Below, piece by piece: positions 25,173 to 33,631 of a stretch of DNA of 64,000 nt (the first letter of the stretch is position 1; every line of letters starts with the position of its first letter). The stretch comes from AWTP1-13 sp963797005. GTDB taxonomy: Bacteria > Pseudomonadota > Alphaproteobacteria > Rhizobiales > Hyphomicrobiaceae. The translations under genes were made by a program, and so were the position numbers. Under the pieces are notes generated by a model that worked only from the letters and a program-made list of their open reading frames with translations, was not told the DNA's origin and did no database searches. The stretch lies in NCBI GenBank assembly GCA_963797005.1, contig CAWCOF010000004.1, positions 134,407 to 198,406 of the forward strand, given 5' to 3'.

Positions 25173-26357
25173 TCAGGCTGGCACCTCGCGGGCCAGGTAC
25201 TCGACCGCCGCCTGCACGCCGCCGCTGCCGTGCGGGATGGCGAGGGCCTTGAGGGCCATCTCCACGGCGCCCAAGGTGCCGAGCACCATCGGCGCGTTGG
25301 TGTGGCCCATGTGGGCGATGCGGAAGCACCGGTCCGCGATCTCGCCGAAGCCGACGCCCAGGATGACGCCGCACTTGTCGCGGCAGTAGTCGAGCAGCGG
25401 CTGCGGGCTGCGTCCATCGGTCAGAATGCAGGTGACGGAGTTGGACCGCTCGGCCGGGTTGGCGATGTTGAGGGACAGCACCTGCCCCTCGGACCATTTG
25501 GTCACTGCCGACCGCGTCGCCTCCGCCAGCAGCGCATGCCGCCGGATCGCCGCTTCGAACCCCTCGTCCTTGAGGAGGTCGATTGCCTTGCGCAGGGCGA
25601 ACAGCAGGTGCTCGGGCGGCGTGCCGCAATATTTTTGATAGTGGATCTCGCCTTCGCGGAAGGTCCAGTCCCAGTAGAGCGTGCGCAGGTTGGCGTTCGG
25701 GTGGATCTCTCTCGCGCGCTGGTTGGCGGCGACGAAGGCGAGCCCCGGCGGGGTCATCAGGCCCTTCTGCGATCCGCACATGGCAACGTCCACGCCCCAG
25801 CCGTCCATGTCGAAGGGCATGCAGCCGAGCGAGGCGACGCAGTCGACCATCAGCAGCGCGGGATGCTTCGCCGCGTCCATGGCCTTGCGCACCGCCTGGA
25901 TGTCGTTGACGACGCCGGACGCAGTGTCGATCTGCACCACCAGGACGGCCTTGATGGCGTGGGCCTTGTCGCGCTTGAGCCGCTCCTCCACCGCGGCCGG
26001 ATCGACCGCGCGCCGCCAGTCGCCCTCGAGCGTCTCGACCTCGAGGCCCAGCATGGAGCCCATCTCGCCCCAGCCGCGCGCGAAGCGCCCGCTCTCGAGC
26101 ACCAGCACGGTGTCGCCGCGGGAGAGCACGTTGGTGAGCGCCGCCTCCCAGCCGCCGTGGCCGTTGGCGGCGTAGATGTAGACGCGGCCCGTGGTGCCAA
26201 ACAGCGACTTGAGATCGGCAAGGCAGCTGTCGGTGATGCCGACGAGCTCGCCCGCGTAGATATCGATGGCCGGGCGCTGCATGGCGGCCAGCACCGCATC
26301 GGGCACGTTGGTGGGCCCGGGGATCGACAGGAACTCTCTGCCTCGGCTGACCGTCAT
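25173..26357 (-). CDS. class V aminotransferase (serine/alanine-glyoxylate type)
   Basis: A 394-residue PLP enzyme of fold type I, class V. The start FLSIPGPTNVPDAVLAAM and the YIYAANGHGGWEAAL segment are typical of serine-glyoxylate aminotransferases. The PLP lysine is in CGSQKGLMTPPGLAF, and VVQIDTASGVVNDI and VDCVASLG line the cofactor site. It probably moves amino groups between serine, alanine or aspartate and glyoxylate. The start overlaps the nth stop in ATGA, so the pair is translationally coupled. Confidence 0.9.
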   Translation of the reverse strand: MTVSRGREFLSIPGPTNVPDAVLAAMQRPAIDIYAGELVGITDSCLADLKSLFGTTGRVYIYAANGHGGWEAALTNVLSRGDTVLVLESGRFARGWGEMGSMLGLEVETLEGDWRRAVDPAAVEERLKRDKAHAIKAVLVVQIDTASGVVNDIQAVRKAMDAAKHPALLMVDCVASLGCMPFDMDGWGVDVAMCGSQKGLMTPPGLAFVAANQRAREIHPNANLRTLYWDWTFREGEIHYQKYCGTPPEHLLFALRKAIDLLKDEGFEAAIRRHALLAEATRSAVTKWSEGQVLSLNIANPAERSNSVTCILTDGRSPQPLLDYCRDKCGVILGVGFGEIADRCFRIAHMGHTNAPMVLGTLGAVEMALKALAIPHGSGGVQAAVEYLAREVPA

Positions 26358-27103
26358 TGCTTCGCCTTTCGTTCAGCGGCGCTCTTGGGTGGGCCGCAAT
26401 CGAACCATTTATCCGCGGAGGCGCACAGGTCGCAAATAACACAGGCGTCACATCTTGGCTTGCGCGCCTGGCAGACGTAGCGGCCGTGCAGGATGAGCCA
26501 GTGGTGGGCGTGGCGCAGGTATTGCTGCGGGACGACCTCGAGGAGGCCCAGCTCCACCTCTAGCGGCGTCTTGCCGGAGGCCAGATCGAGCCGGTGCGCC
26601 ACCCGGAAGACGTGCGTATCGACGGCCAAGGTCGGCTCGCCGAAGGCGATGTTGAGCACCACGTTGGCGGTCTTGCGGCCGACGCCCGGCAGCGCCTCCA
26701 GGGCCTCGCGCGCCTGCGGCACCTTGCCGCCATGCTCGGCGATCAGCTTCTCGCAGAGCGCGATGACGTTCCGGGCCTTGTTGCGGTAGAGGCCGATCGT
26801 CTTGATGTGCTCGCGCACCTCGGCCTCGCCGAGGGCCAGCATCTTCCCGGGCGTGTCGGCGATTTGGAAAAGCGCGCGCGTCGCCTTGTTGACGCCGGCG
26901 TCGGTGGCCTGCGCCGAAAGCACCACGGCAACGAGCAGCGTAAACGGATTGATGTGCTCGAGCTCGCCCTTGGGCTCGGGGTTGGCGGCCGCCAGACGCC
27001 GGAAGATCTCGGCGACCCGCTCCGGTGCGGCCTGCCGCTTGCGGCGTGGCGCGCGCTTGGGCGTCGCGGCGGCTGCGCTTGGTTTCACGGCTCTTCTGGG
27101 CAT
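26354..27103 (-). CDS. nth: endonuclease III
   Basis: A 249-residue Nth. After a basic 25-residue extension come the helix-hairpin-helix LPGVGRKTANVVLN with the catalytic Lys, the catalytic Asp in TLAVDTHVFR, and the iron-sulfur cluster loop C-x6-C-x2-C-x5-C near the C-terminus. The enzyme removes oxidised pyrimidines and cleaves at abasic sites. Its stop overlaps the aminotransferase start by 4 bp; the two functions are unrelated. It is divergent from the DUF2244 gene. Confidence 0.95.
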   Translation of the reverse strand: MPRRAVKPSAAAATPKRAPRRKRQAAPERVAEIFRRLAAANPEPKGELEHINPFTLLVAVVLSAQATDAGVNKATRALFQIADTPGKMLALGEAEVREHIKTIGLYRNKARNVIALCEKLIAEHGGKVPQAREALEALPGVGRKTANVVLNIAFGEPTLAVDTHVFRVAHRLDLASGKTPLEVELGLLEVVPQQYLRHAHHWLILHGRYVCQARKPRCDACVICDLCASADKWFDCGPPKSAAERKAKQ

Positions 27104-27132
27104 GGGGCTTCGTGCTTGGTAGGATCGCAGTC

Positions 27133-27633
27133 ATGGACGAAAACCAGGATCGAGCGCAAGCGGAGCCGGACACCTTTCGCGCCGTGCTGACACCCTATCG
27201 GTCGCTCGGGCCGACCGGGTTCCTGATCCTGATGGGGGCGCTGAGCGGCATCAGCTTCGTTGCCGGGCTCGTGTTCTATCTGGCGGGCGCCTGGCCGGTG
27301 ATGGGCTTTTTCGGGCTGGACGTCGCGCTCATCTATCTTGCCTTCAAGCTCAACTACCGTTCGGGCCGTCTCTACGAGACGCTCGATCTGACACGCGACC
27401 GGTTGACCTGGATGCGCGTGCATCCTTCCGGCCGGCGCGAAGAGTTTCACTGCAACCCCTATTGGGCCCGCGTCAGCCTCAGGCAGTGGCCCGACGGGCG
27501 TACGGACCTGCGCCTTGCCTCCGAAGGCCGCGAGCTCGTCTTCGGCCGGTTCCTGACCGATGGCGAGCGGCGCGATCTGGCGTCGGCACTGAGGGACGCC
27601 TTGCTGGCCGTGCGGGGTGGTATGAGAATTTGA
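27133..27633 (+). CDS. DUF2244-family membrane protein
   Basis: A 166-residue protein from the ATG at 27133. FRAVLTPYRSLGPTGFLILM, two adjacent transmembrane helices (about residues 32-75) and the downstream GRLYETLDLTRDRLTWMRVHPSG and WARVSLR segments match the DUF2244 family, common in alphaproteobacteria beside nth. The function is unknown. The longer frame from 27025 overlaps nth and has no support. It starts 30 bp from the nth start on the opposite strand. Confidence 0.85.
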   Translation: MDENQDRAQAEPDTFRAVLTPYRSLGPTGFLILMGALSGISFVAGLVFYLAGAWPVMGFFGLDVALIYLAFKLNYRSGRLYETLDLTRDRLTWMRVHPSGRREEFHCNPYWARVSLRQWPDGRTDLRLASEGRELVFGRFLTDGERRDLASALRDALLAVRGGMRI

Positions 27634-27716
27634 GTCCGCGCACAGGAAACGGGTCGATTCACGCCAGAGCGCGCCTTAGGTGATGGTCATCGCCGCTAGT
27701 AACCGCGAGAAGACCC

Positions 27717-28634
27717 ATGCTCCACGCCTCAATCGCTCCGCAGACCACCAGCCCACTCGGCGCCGACCGCTCCCGCGACTACGAGCTGATCCGGCGCGCC
27801 ATCGCCTTCCTGTCCGAGACCTGGGCCGAGCAGCCCTCGCTCGACCGGCTCGCCGCGCACGTAGGCCTGAGCCCCGCGCACTGCCAGAAGCTCTTCAAGC
27901 GCTGGTGCGGGCTCTCCCCCAAGGAGTTCGTGCAGGCCATTACGGTCGATCATGCGCGCGGACTGCTGGCCGGCTCGGCCAGCGTGCTCGACGCCGCGCA
28001 CGAGGTGGGGCTTTCCGGCGGCAGCCGGCTGCACGACCTGTTCGTCTCGCACGAGGCCATGACGCCGGGCGACTACAAGCGCCGCGGCGAGGGCATCGAG
28101 ATGGCCTATGGCTTTCATGCCTCCCCCTTCGGGGAGGCGCTGCTGATCGCCACCGAGCGCGGCTTGGCGGGCCTTGCCTTCGTCGACGAGGACAAGGGCC
28201 AATCGGGGGGCCAGACACGCGAGGACGCGCTGGCCGACATGATGCAGCGCTGGCCCAAGGCGCGCTATGTCGAGGACCCGGCGCGGACGGCGGCGCATGC
28301 GGCCCAAGTCTTCCGGCCGGCCGCGTGGGGCGAGGATCGGCCCGTGCGCCTTGTGATGATCGGCACGGACTTCGACGTGCGGGTGTGGGAGGCGCTGCTC
28401 AAGATCCCCATGGGCCGCGCGGTGAGCTACACCGACATCGCCCGCCACATCGGCGCGCCATCGGCCTCGCGCGCGGTCGGCTCGGCGGTGGGGCGCAACC
28501 CGCTCTCCTTCGTGGTGCCCTGTCATCGCGTGCTGCGCGGCGACGGGAATCTCGGAGGCTACCACTGGGGCCTCACCCGCAAGCGCGCGTTGATCGGCTG
28601 GGAGACGGGGCAGGTCGCGGCCGCGCGGGCTTGA
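27717..28634 (+). CDS. AraC-type HTH / methylated-DNA--protein-cysteine methyltransferase fusion (Ada-like)
   Basis: A 305-residue Ada-like protein without the N-terminal zinc domain of E. coli Ada. The first 100 residues form an AraC helix-turn-helix domain (LAAHVGLSPAHCQKLFKRW, then EVGLSGGSRLHDLF). The rest is an O6-alkylguanine transferase with the acceptor cysteine Cys269 in VVPCHRVLRGDG and the ALLKIPMGRAVSYTDIA recognition helix. It repairs O6-methylguanine and may regulate its own gene. No partner gene is adjacent. Confidence 0.92.
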   Translation: MLHASIAPQTTSPLGADRSRDYELIRRAIAFLSETWAEQPSLDRLAAHVGLSPAHCQKLFKRWCGLSPKEFVQAITVDHARGLLAGSASVLDAAHEVGLSGGSRLHDLFVSHEAMTPGDYKRRGEGIEMAYGFHASPFGEALLIATERGLAGLAFVDEDKGQSGGQTREDALADMMQRWPKARYVEDPARTAAHAAQVFRPAAWGEDRPVRLVMIGTDFDVRVWEALLKIPMGRAVSYTDIARHIGAPSASRAVGSAVGRNPLSFVVPCHRVLRGDGNLGGYHWGLTRKRALIGWETGQVAAARA

Positions 28635-28652
28635 CGGGAACGGCTGCCCGCC

Positions 28653-28690
28653 AAAAAATAGCCCTGCCGGACGGCAATTGCCCGGCAGGG
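28653..28690 (-). terminator. rho-independent terminator on the minus strand
   Basis: A perfect 9-bp stem (CCCTGCCGG 28662-28670, CCGGCAGGG 28682-28690) with an 11-nt loop. Read on the minus strand the stem is followed by TATTTTTT, the correct layout for ending transcripts that come from leuD, 267 bp upstream on that strand. For the plus-strand gene ending at 28634 the T-run would be on the wrong side. Confidence 0.6.
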
Positions 28691-28956
28691 GATGCGCGCA
28701 TGCTTCAGCCCCCGCGAATTTTCACCGCCCGCCGCGCTTCGCGCGGTCCCGAAAAGTTTGCGCGAACGTCAGCGGCGAGGCAGCGACGGCGGCCTCATCA
28801 AACTCCGCCGTCGCCTGCGCCATGATATACAACGCAGGGCTGTCCGCGACAATTGCACGCCTGCAACAGTTTTCGCATATCTTTCGCGCAGAGCGGGTGG
28901 GACGGTAGCATGCTACGCGTCCCGGTAGTCGTTTACCGCTTGTCTGCGCGAGGGCA

Positions 28957-29562
28957 CTAAGCCCACGGACGCGCGGTCGCAGCCTTGTGCTCGTAGTCGC
29001 CGATCGCTTTCTCGTCCTTGAGCGTGAGGCCGATGTTGTCGAGGCCTTCGAGCAGGCAGCGCTTGCGGAAGGCGTCGATCTCGAAGGTGACGACGCCGCC
29101 GTCCGGTCCGCGGATCTCCTGTTTCTCCAGGTCGACCGTGATGGTGGCGTTGGCGCCGCGGCTGGCGTCGTCCATCAACTTGGCCAGGTCCTCCGGCGAC
29201 ACCTTGATCGGCAGGATGCCGTTCTGGAAGCAGTTGTTGTAGAAGATGTCCGCGAACGAGGTGGAGATCACGCAGCGGATGCCGTAGTCGAGCAGCGCCC
29301 AGGGGGCGTGCTCGCGCGAGGAGCCGCAGCCGAAGTTGTCGCCCGCCACCAGGATCTGCGCCTTGCGGTAGGCGGGCTTGTTCAGCACGAAGTCGGGCTT
29401 CTCCTTGCCCTGCTCGTCGAAGCGCAGCTCGTAGAGCAGGTGCTTGCCGAGCCCCGTGCGCTTGATCGTCTTCAGGAACTGCTTGGGGATGATGGCGTCC
29501 GTGTCGATGTTGATCATCGGCAGCGGTGCCGCAACTCCGGTCAGCGTCGTGAACTTCTGCAT
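28957..29562 (-). CDS. leuD: 3-isopropylmalate dehydratase small subunit
   Basis: A 201-residue LeuD. MQKFTTLTGVAAPLPMINIDTDAIIPKQFL is the normal N-terminus, and GDNFGCGSSREHAPWAL near residue 75 is the family signature. With LeuC it isomerises 2- and 3-isopropylmalate in leucine synthesis. leuC and leuB are not in the window. It lies 15 bp downstream of an unknown gene on the same strand, with a terminator hairpin at 28653-28690. Confidence 0.95.
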   Translation of the reverse strand: MQKFTTLTGVAAPLPMINIDTDAIIPKQFLKTIKRTGLGKHLLYELRFDEQGKEKPDFVLNKPAYRKAQILVAGDNFGCGSSREHAPWALLDYGIRCVISTSFADIFYNNCFQNGILPIKVSPEDLAKLMDDASRGANATITVDLEKQEIRGPDGGVVTFEIDAFRKRCLLEGLDNIGLTLKDEKAIGDYEHKAATARPWA

Positions 29563-29577
29563 ACCCTTCCCCTTCGC

Positions 29578-30009
29578 TCAGGCGCGCAGGCCGTCGGCCA
29601 GCGCCCTGAAGTAGCCCTCCGCCTCGAGCAGGCGCTCGATCCGGCGGGCATCCGTACGCTTCACCGCCAAGCGCACCGGCGCCCCGCCGGCGAGCTGGTC
29701 GAGACGCCTTTTAACGCCCGCGAGCTTGCGCCCGTCAAGATGCCGTTCCAGCAATCGGACGATGTCCTCCACGTAGCCGGCGATGCGGCCGAGCTCCCGG
29801 ATGGCCTCGCGCTTGGCCTGGGCCGCCGCCGGGTCCTTCTCCAGGACGGCGAGGGCGGCGGCCGCCCTGGCAAGCGTGGCCGCGATCTCCTCGGCGTAGC
29901 GGGCGACCTTCTCCTTGCGGTCCGCCTCCAGGGTGCTGAGCACACCGCGCCAGCGGTGGATCGTCTCCGACAGGCCGAGCAGCTTTAAGGTGTAGTCGAT
30001 GAGGTGCAT
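29578..30009 (-). CDS. helical protein of unknown function, upstream of leuD
   Basis: A 143-residue protein rich in Ala, Arg, Glu and Leu, predicted to be almost all helix with coiled-coil heptads (about residues 25-100). No signal peptide or membrane helix. I do not recognise the family. The ATG at 30009 and the 15-bp gap to leuD suggest cotranscription with it. Base composition is like that of the neighbouring core genes. Confidence 0.6.
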   Translation of the reverse strand: MHLIDYTLKLLGLSETIHRWRGVLSTLEADRKEKVARYAEEIAATLARAAAALAVLEKDPAAAQAKREAIRELGRIAGYVEDIVRLLERHLDGRKLAGVKRRLDQLAGGAPVRLAVKRTDARRIERLLEAEGYFRALADGLRA

Positions 30010-30137
30010 GGAGCCACGGCATCTCCCGCAGCAAAAAGCCGCGGGGAATGCCCAGCCTAGGAGCGGCGCCGCAGAGGGGGATAAGCCAGAAGGCGGATTG
30101 GTTTACGCGCTGCCCAGCCCCGGGCCGCGCCCGCGGA

Positions 30138-30671
30138 CTACCGGATCGCGCGGTCGATGTAGCACTGGCGCATGGCCTCGCAGCGGTGCGAGCCCGAGAA
30201 ATGCATGCTGTCGCCCTTGGCGGGCGCGATGAAGCGGCACACTTCCTCCAGGCCTTCGAGGGTCAGCCAGCCCTGGCGGCGGCCGCGCTGGACGGCGAAG
30301 CAGTCGGCGGTCTCCTCGTCGGGGCCGCGGAACTGGTGGCCGCACTCGTGGGCGTGGATCCACATCTTCACCGGGGTCGCGACCTTGGCGAGCAGCTTGG
30401 GGTTGAGAATGAGGAAGCCCGGGTAGGCCGCGCCGTAGTCGTCGAGGTTGTTGTCGAGCACGGTGGGCCGCTGGCCGCACACGAGCTTGCGCCCATCGAG
30501 CCTGAGCTGGCCGGCCGCCACGATCTGGGCGTCGCCGCCGACGTGGGTGACATACTCCTCGGGCGTGGGGCCGGCCGTGGCTTGCGCCGGCAACAAGGCG
30601 CTCGCAAGCAGGACCAACGCCGCACGGGCCCACAGCCGAGGACGTGGCCAGCGGAGGATGGTGCCCCTCAA
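30138..30671 (-). CDS. secreted zincin-like protein with HExxH motif
   Basis: A 177-residue protein from TTG 30671, giving a signal peptide that ends ALLPAQATA. The mature part has IHAHECGHQF (His108, Glu109, His112) and, eight residues later, EETADCFAVQ, the same spacing and wording as the zinc-binding helices of YpfJ-type neutral metallopeptidases. Six cysteines suggest disulfides in the periplasm. A short peptidase or a catalytically altered relative is likely; this is inference. The frame is open far upstream, but the code there belongs to the opposite reading of the next gene. It lies 122 bp downstream of a second zincin gene on the same strand. Confidence 0.65.
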   Translation of the reverse strand: MRGTILRWPRPRLWARAALVLLASALLPAQATAGPTPEEYVTHVGGDAQIVAAGQLRLDGRKLVCGQRPTVLDNNLDDYGAAYPGFLILNPKLLAKVATPVKMWIHAHECGHQFRGPDEETADCFAVQRGRRQGWLTLEGLEEVCRFIAPAKGDSMHFSGSHRCEAMRQCYIDRAIR

Positions 30672-30793
30672 GGAAACCCCGTTCTCTTCGATCCCTCTCG
30701 ACAGATTTGGACATTCGCCCGTCCATCGGCGGAATGCAACCCGACAGGGGGCACAGGGAGAATGAACATCGTCCGGTGTGGCATGAATCACGG

Positions 30794-31210
30794 TTACTGG
30801 CGCGCGCCAGCCTCGATGGCCTGCATGTCGGCGTCGGAGAGGCCGAAATGGTGGCCGACTTCGTGCACGAGAACATGGGTGACAAGCTTGCCCAGCGTTT
30901 CCTCGCTGCCGGCCCAGTAGTCGAGGATCGGACGCCGGTAGAGAAACACCAGGTTTGGCGCGCGCGGCAAATCCATCACGCTGCGTTTGTCCAGGCTGAC
31001 GCCTTGGTAAAGACCGAGCAGATCGAACGGGCTTTCGATGCCCAGCTCGTGCAGAACCTCCTCGGTCGGGAAATCCTCGATGCGGATCACCAGATCGGTG
31101 CACAAGCGGCGGAACGCGCCGGGCAGCTGTTGCCACGCCGCGGCCGCGAGCTCCTCGAACGCGGCGAGGTCCGGTGCCGCCTTGCGCGCCCAATCCTTGC
31201 CACCCGCCAT
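30794..31210 (-). CDS. MMP-like (metallopeptidase family) zincin
   Basis: A 138-residue protein from ATG 31210. It has FEELAAAAWQQLPGAFRRLC, then FPTEEVLHELGIESPFDLLGLYQG, then PNLVFLYRRPILDYW, and ends with LVTHVLVHEVGHHFGLSDADM. The HEVGHHFGLSD motif, with His-Glu-x-x-His and a third His-like Asp ligand, defines the small metallopeptidase/MMP-like domain family common in alphaproteobacteria. The substrate is unknown. No signal peptide is present, so it is cytoplasmic. Confidence 0.85.
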   Translation of the reverse strand: MAGGKDWARKAAPDLAAFEELAAAAWQQLPGAFRRLCTDLVIRIEDFPTEEVLHELGIESPFDLLGLYQGVSLDKRSVMDLPRAPNLVFLYRRPILDYWAGSEETLGKLVTHVLVHEVGHHFGLSDADMQAIEAGARQ

Positions 31211-31282
31211 GTCCGGCCTCGTCGCTGCCGCCCCGGCAGAGAGATAGGCAGCGGCGGCACACCGCACCAGAGGCGGGATGCG

Positions 31283-31657
31283 TCAGCTCTCCGGCTCGAT
31301 CACGGCCAGCACCTGCCGCACGCCGACGACGGCGCGCAGCGCGTACTCGACCAGCTCCGCCGTGCGCGGCGCGACGCCGGCAAGCCTCAGGTCGACGGTG
31401 AGCTCGCTGCCGTCGCCCAACTCCCGCGATGCGTGCACCCGCGAGGGCACGGCGCCCAGCTTGGCGACCGGCTCGATCAGGCGCGGCAACAGGCCCGGAT
31501 CGACGGGAGCGGTGATGAAGAAGAAGGCGCGGACGGTTTCTGCACTCGTGCTGGGCGAATTATCGGCGCGGACGGTTGGCGTGGTCGCGCGCGGCGCAAC
31601 ATCGGCGCCGACGGCAACGGCCTGCCGGAGGCGCGTCTTCGACACGACGGACTGCAT
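31283..31657 (-). CDS. ACT-like domain protein, unknown
   Basis: A 124-residue protein. After about 40 disordered residues, AFFFITAPVDPGLLPRLIEPVAKLGAVPSRVHA and a later LTVDLRLAG...VRQVLAVIE form a beta-alpha-beta-beta-alpha-beta pattern like an ACT domain, as in small regulatory subunits of amino-acid enzymes. No partner enzyme is adjacent, so the ligand is unknown. The start at 31657 is tentative. Confidence 0.55.
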   Translation of the reverse strand: MQSVVSKTRLRQAVAVGADVAPRATTPTVRADNSPSTSAETVRAFFFITAPVDPGLLPRLIEPVAKLGAVPSRVHASRELGDGSELTVDLRLAGVAPRTAELVEYALRAVVGVRQVLAVIEPES

Positions 31658-31801
31658 GGGAGCGTTCCTTTACGGCGTGATCGAGAAAATAGACGGCGGC
31701 GACCCGGTGCCCTCAGGCAACCGGGCGGCTAATCCGCAGGGCGATCACGATGTAAAGGCGGTGCGACATAGCCGGGCTTATAGCCAACTCGGGTTAAGAG
31801 T

Positions 31802-32669
31802 TCAAGGGAGAGGCAATCGGCAATAGGAAGCAGCACTGCGCGCACGCGTACATCGGTCATGGGGCTGGCATGCGGGCTTGCGGGCGATGACGATGGCCTC
31901 GTCCAGGGTAAACCAGAGCTTGCCCTCTTCCTCGCGCGGCCTGAGGAACGCTTCAGCGCCGGCGTGCCGCCGGTCAGCATGTCGCGCAGGCGCGACACGG
32001 TGGCCGGATCGCAGCCCATGCGCTCGGCCCAGGGCTGGAACTCCATGTCCTTGGGCAGACGCTCCTTGGCGGCGATCTCGAACCCCTTGTCGGTCAGCAC
32101 GTCGCTCCACTCGGCCATGCCGAGGCAGCGGCCGTGGCTCGGGTCGCGCAGCTTCTCGAACGCGTTGTAGGCGAGCGCCGCATCGTCCAGCTCGGCGTCG
32201 GTGAAGCCCGGCGTCAATTCCGCATCGGGCGCGATGTTGTCGACGACGGCGAAAACGCCGCCCGGCTTCAGCGTGCGCCAGGCCTCGCCGACGAAGGCCG
32301 CGATGTCGGGGAAGTGATGCGGCGCGATGCGGCAGGTGACGAGGTCGAACTCGCGCGTCCTCGAAGGGCAGCGCCTCGGCGTCGGCGCGCGCCGTCTCCA
32401 TGTTGGCGAGGCCCTTGGCGGCGGCGAGCTTGGCGGCCTCCTGCAGCATCTCCTCGGTCAGGTCGCTGGCGATGACGCGGGCGACATGCGGGGCGAATGC
32501 CGCGGCGGTGTGTCCGGCGCCGGTGGCCACATCGAGGGCCTGCCAGTGGGGCTGCGGGTGCCACCAGCTCGACGAGGCGGCCGAGGCTTGCGCCCTTGGC
32601 GTGCACGGTGGAGGTGGCATAAGCCGCCGCATGCGCGCCGAACTGCTGCTGCACGAGGGTCTTGCTCAT
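31802..32669 (-). pseudogene. SAM-dependent class I methyltransferase, frameshifted
   Basis: One methyltransferase can be followed through at least three changes of frame. MSKTLVQQQFGAHAAAYATS starts at 32669; ALDVATGAGHTAAAFAPHV (motif I) and VIASDLTEEMLQEA lie near 32520-32440. Then the frame moves to TPGFTDAELDDAALAYNAFEKLRDPSHGRC (about 32215-32130), and finally to REEEGKLWFTLDEAIVIARK before the stop at 31802. The parts resemble UbiE/arsenite-type methyltransferases. It is either a decayed gene or an intact gene with indel errors. An XRE-type regulator just upstream is broken in the same way. Confidence 0.75.
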
Positions 32670-32703
32670 CGATCGATCCTTCGCCGTCTTCGTTCGCAGC
32701 CTA

Positions 32704-33524
32704 TCACGTCGGTGAGCCGGCCGCCCATTGCTTGAACAGTGCCGCCGTCTCCGCATCGGCGGGGAAAAAGCACTCGATGCGGATCTCCTGGGCGGTGATG
32801 TCCTGCGGCGTGCCGAGCGTGGCGAGCGTGGTGAAGAGCTTGAGCGTGCGGTCGCCCTTGGCAAAGTGCATGGCGAGCACGGGGCCTTGCGCGTCCTCGA
32901 TGGCGGGCAGCTCGCCGATGCGCGGCACGTCCGGGTAGGCGAGCAGGCGCTGCGAGCAGGGCGGCGGTCTCCGCCGTGCCGTCGGCCAGCGCATCGGCCT
33001 GCACGCCGCGCAGGAAGTAGAGCGCCACCTCGCGCCAGTTGACGATCAGCGGGCGCAGAGCATCGGGCGCCACCAGCGCGTCGGCGAGGTTGATGGGCTG
33101 CGACGGATCGGGCGCGGCCGGCGGTGTGTCGGTGAGGAAGCCGACGAAGCGCTGGCCGCCCTCGTTGGACGCGCAGCAGGTTCCAGCGGCGGTCGACGAC
33201 GAAGGCCGGATAGGGCTCCTGCTGCGCCAGCATGTGGTCGAGCGCCTGGTTGACGAGGGCGAGCGCGGGCGCGCCGAGCGCGCTCTCGCGCCACACGGGC
33301 GCGAAGCCCGCCGCGTGCAGCAGGGCGTTCTGCTGGCGCAGCGGCAGGTCGAGCGCGGCGGCCAGCCGCAGCACCATCTCGCGGCTCGGGCTGGTGCGGC
33401 CGACCTCGAGGAAGCTCAGGTGCCGCTGCGAGATCTCTGCCGTGCCGGCGAGTGCGAGCTGCGACAGCCCGCGCCGCTCACGCCACCACTTGAGCCGGGA
33501 TGCGAAGGTGGCGGGTGGTTCCAT
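32704..33524 (-). pseudogene. XRE-family regulator with MmyB-like ligand domain, frameshifted
   Basis: The start MEPPATFASRLKWWRERRGLSQLALAG and HLSFLEVGRTSPSREMVLRLAAAL (33524 to about 33380) form an XRE helix-turn-helix. The C-terminal MmyB-like domain continues as ALNQALDHML-type and DRRWNLLRV, then in another frame VAPDALRPLIVNWREVALYFLRGVQADAL (about 33070-32990), then in a third PRIGELPAIEDAQGPVLAMHFAKGD to the stop at 32704. Two frame changes are needed. Such regulators usually sit next to the oxidoreductase or methyltransferase gene they control; here the methyltransferase at 31802-32669 is the likely partner. Confidence 0.78.
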
Positions 33525-33631
33525 GCTTACCTGCAGTGACGTGTTGACCTATGAGTTACGCGCTCCAGCAATTGCCGGGGGTGTGATACCTGGGCACACG
33601 CTGAAAGCACAAATAGCCCTCTGGAAGACGG

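Noticed and set aside
31729..32217. 162-codon ORF as a gene of its own
   Set aside because: Only its first half has meaning, as the middle part of the frameshifted methyltransferase; the rest is out-of-frame code.
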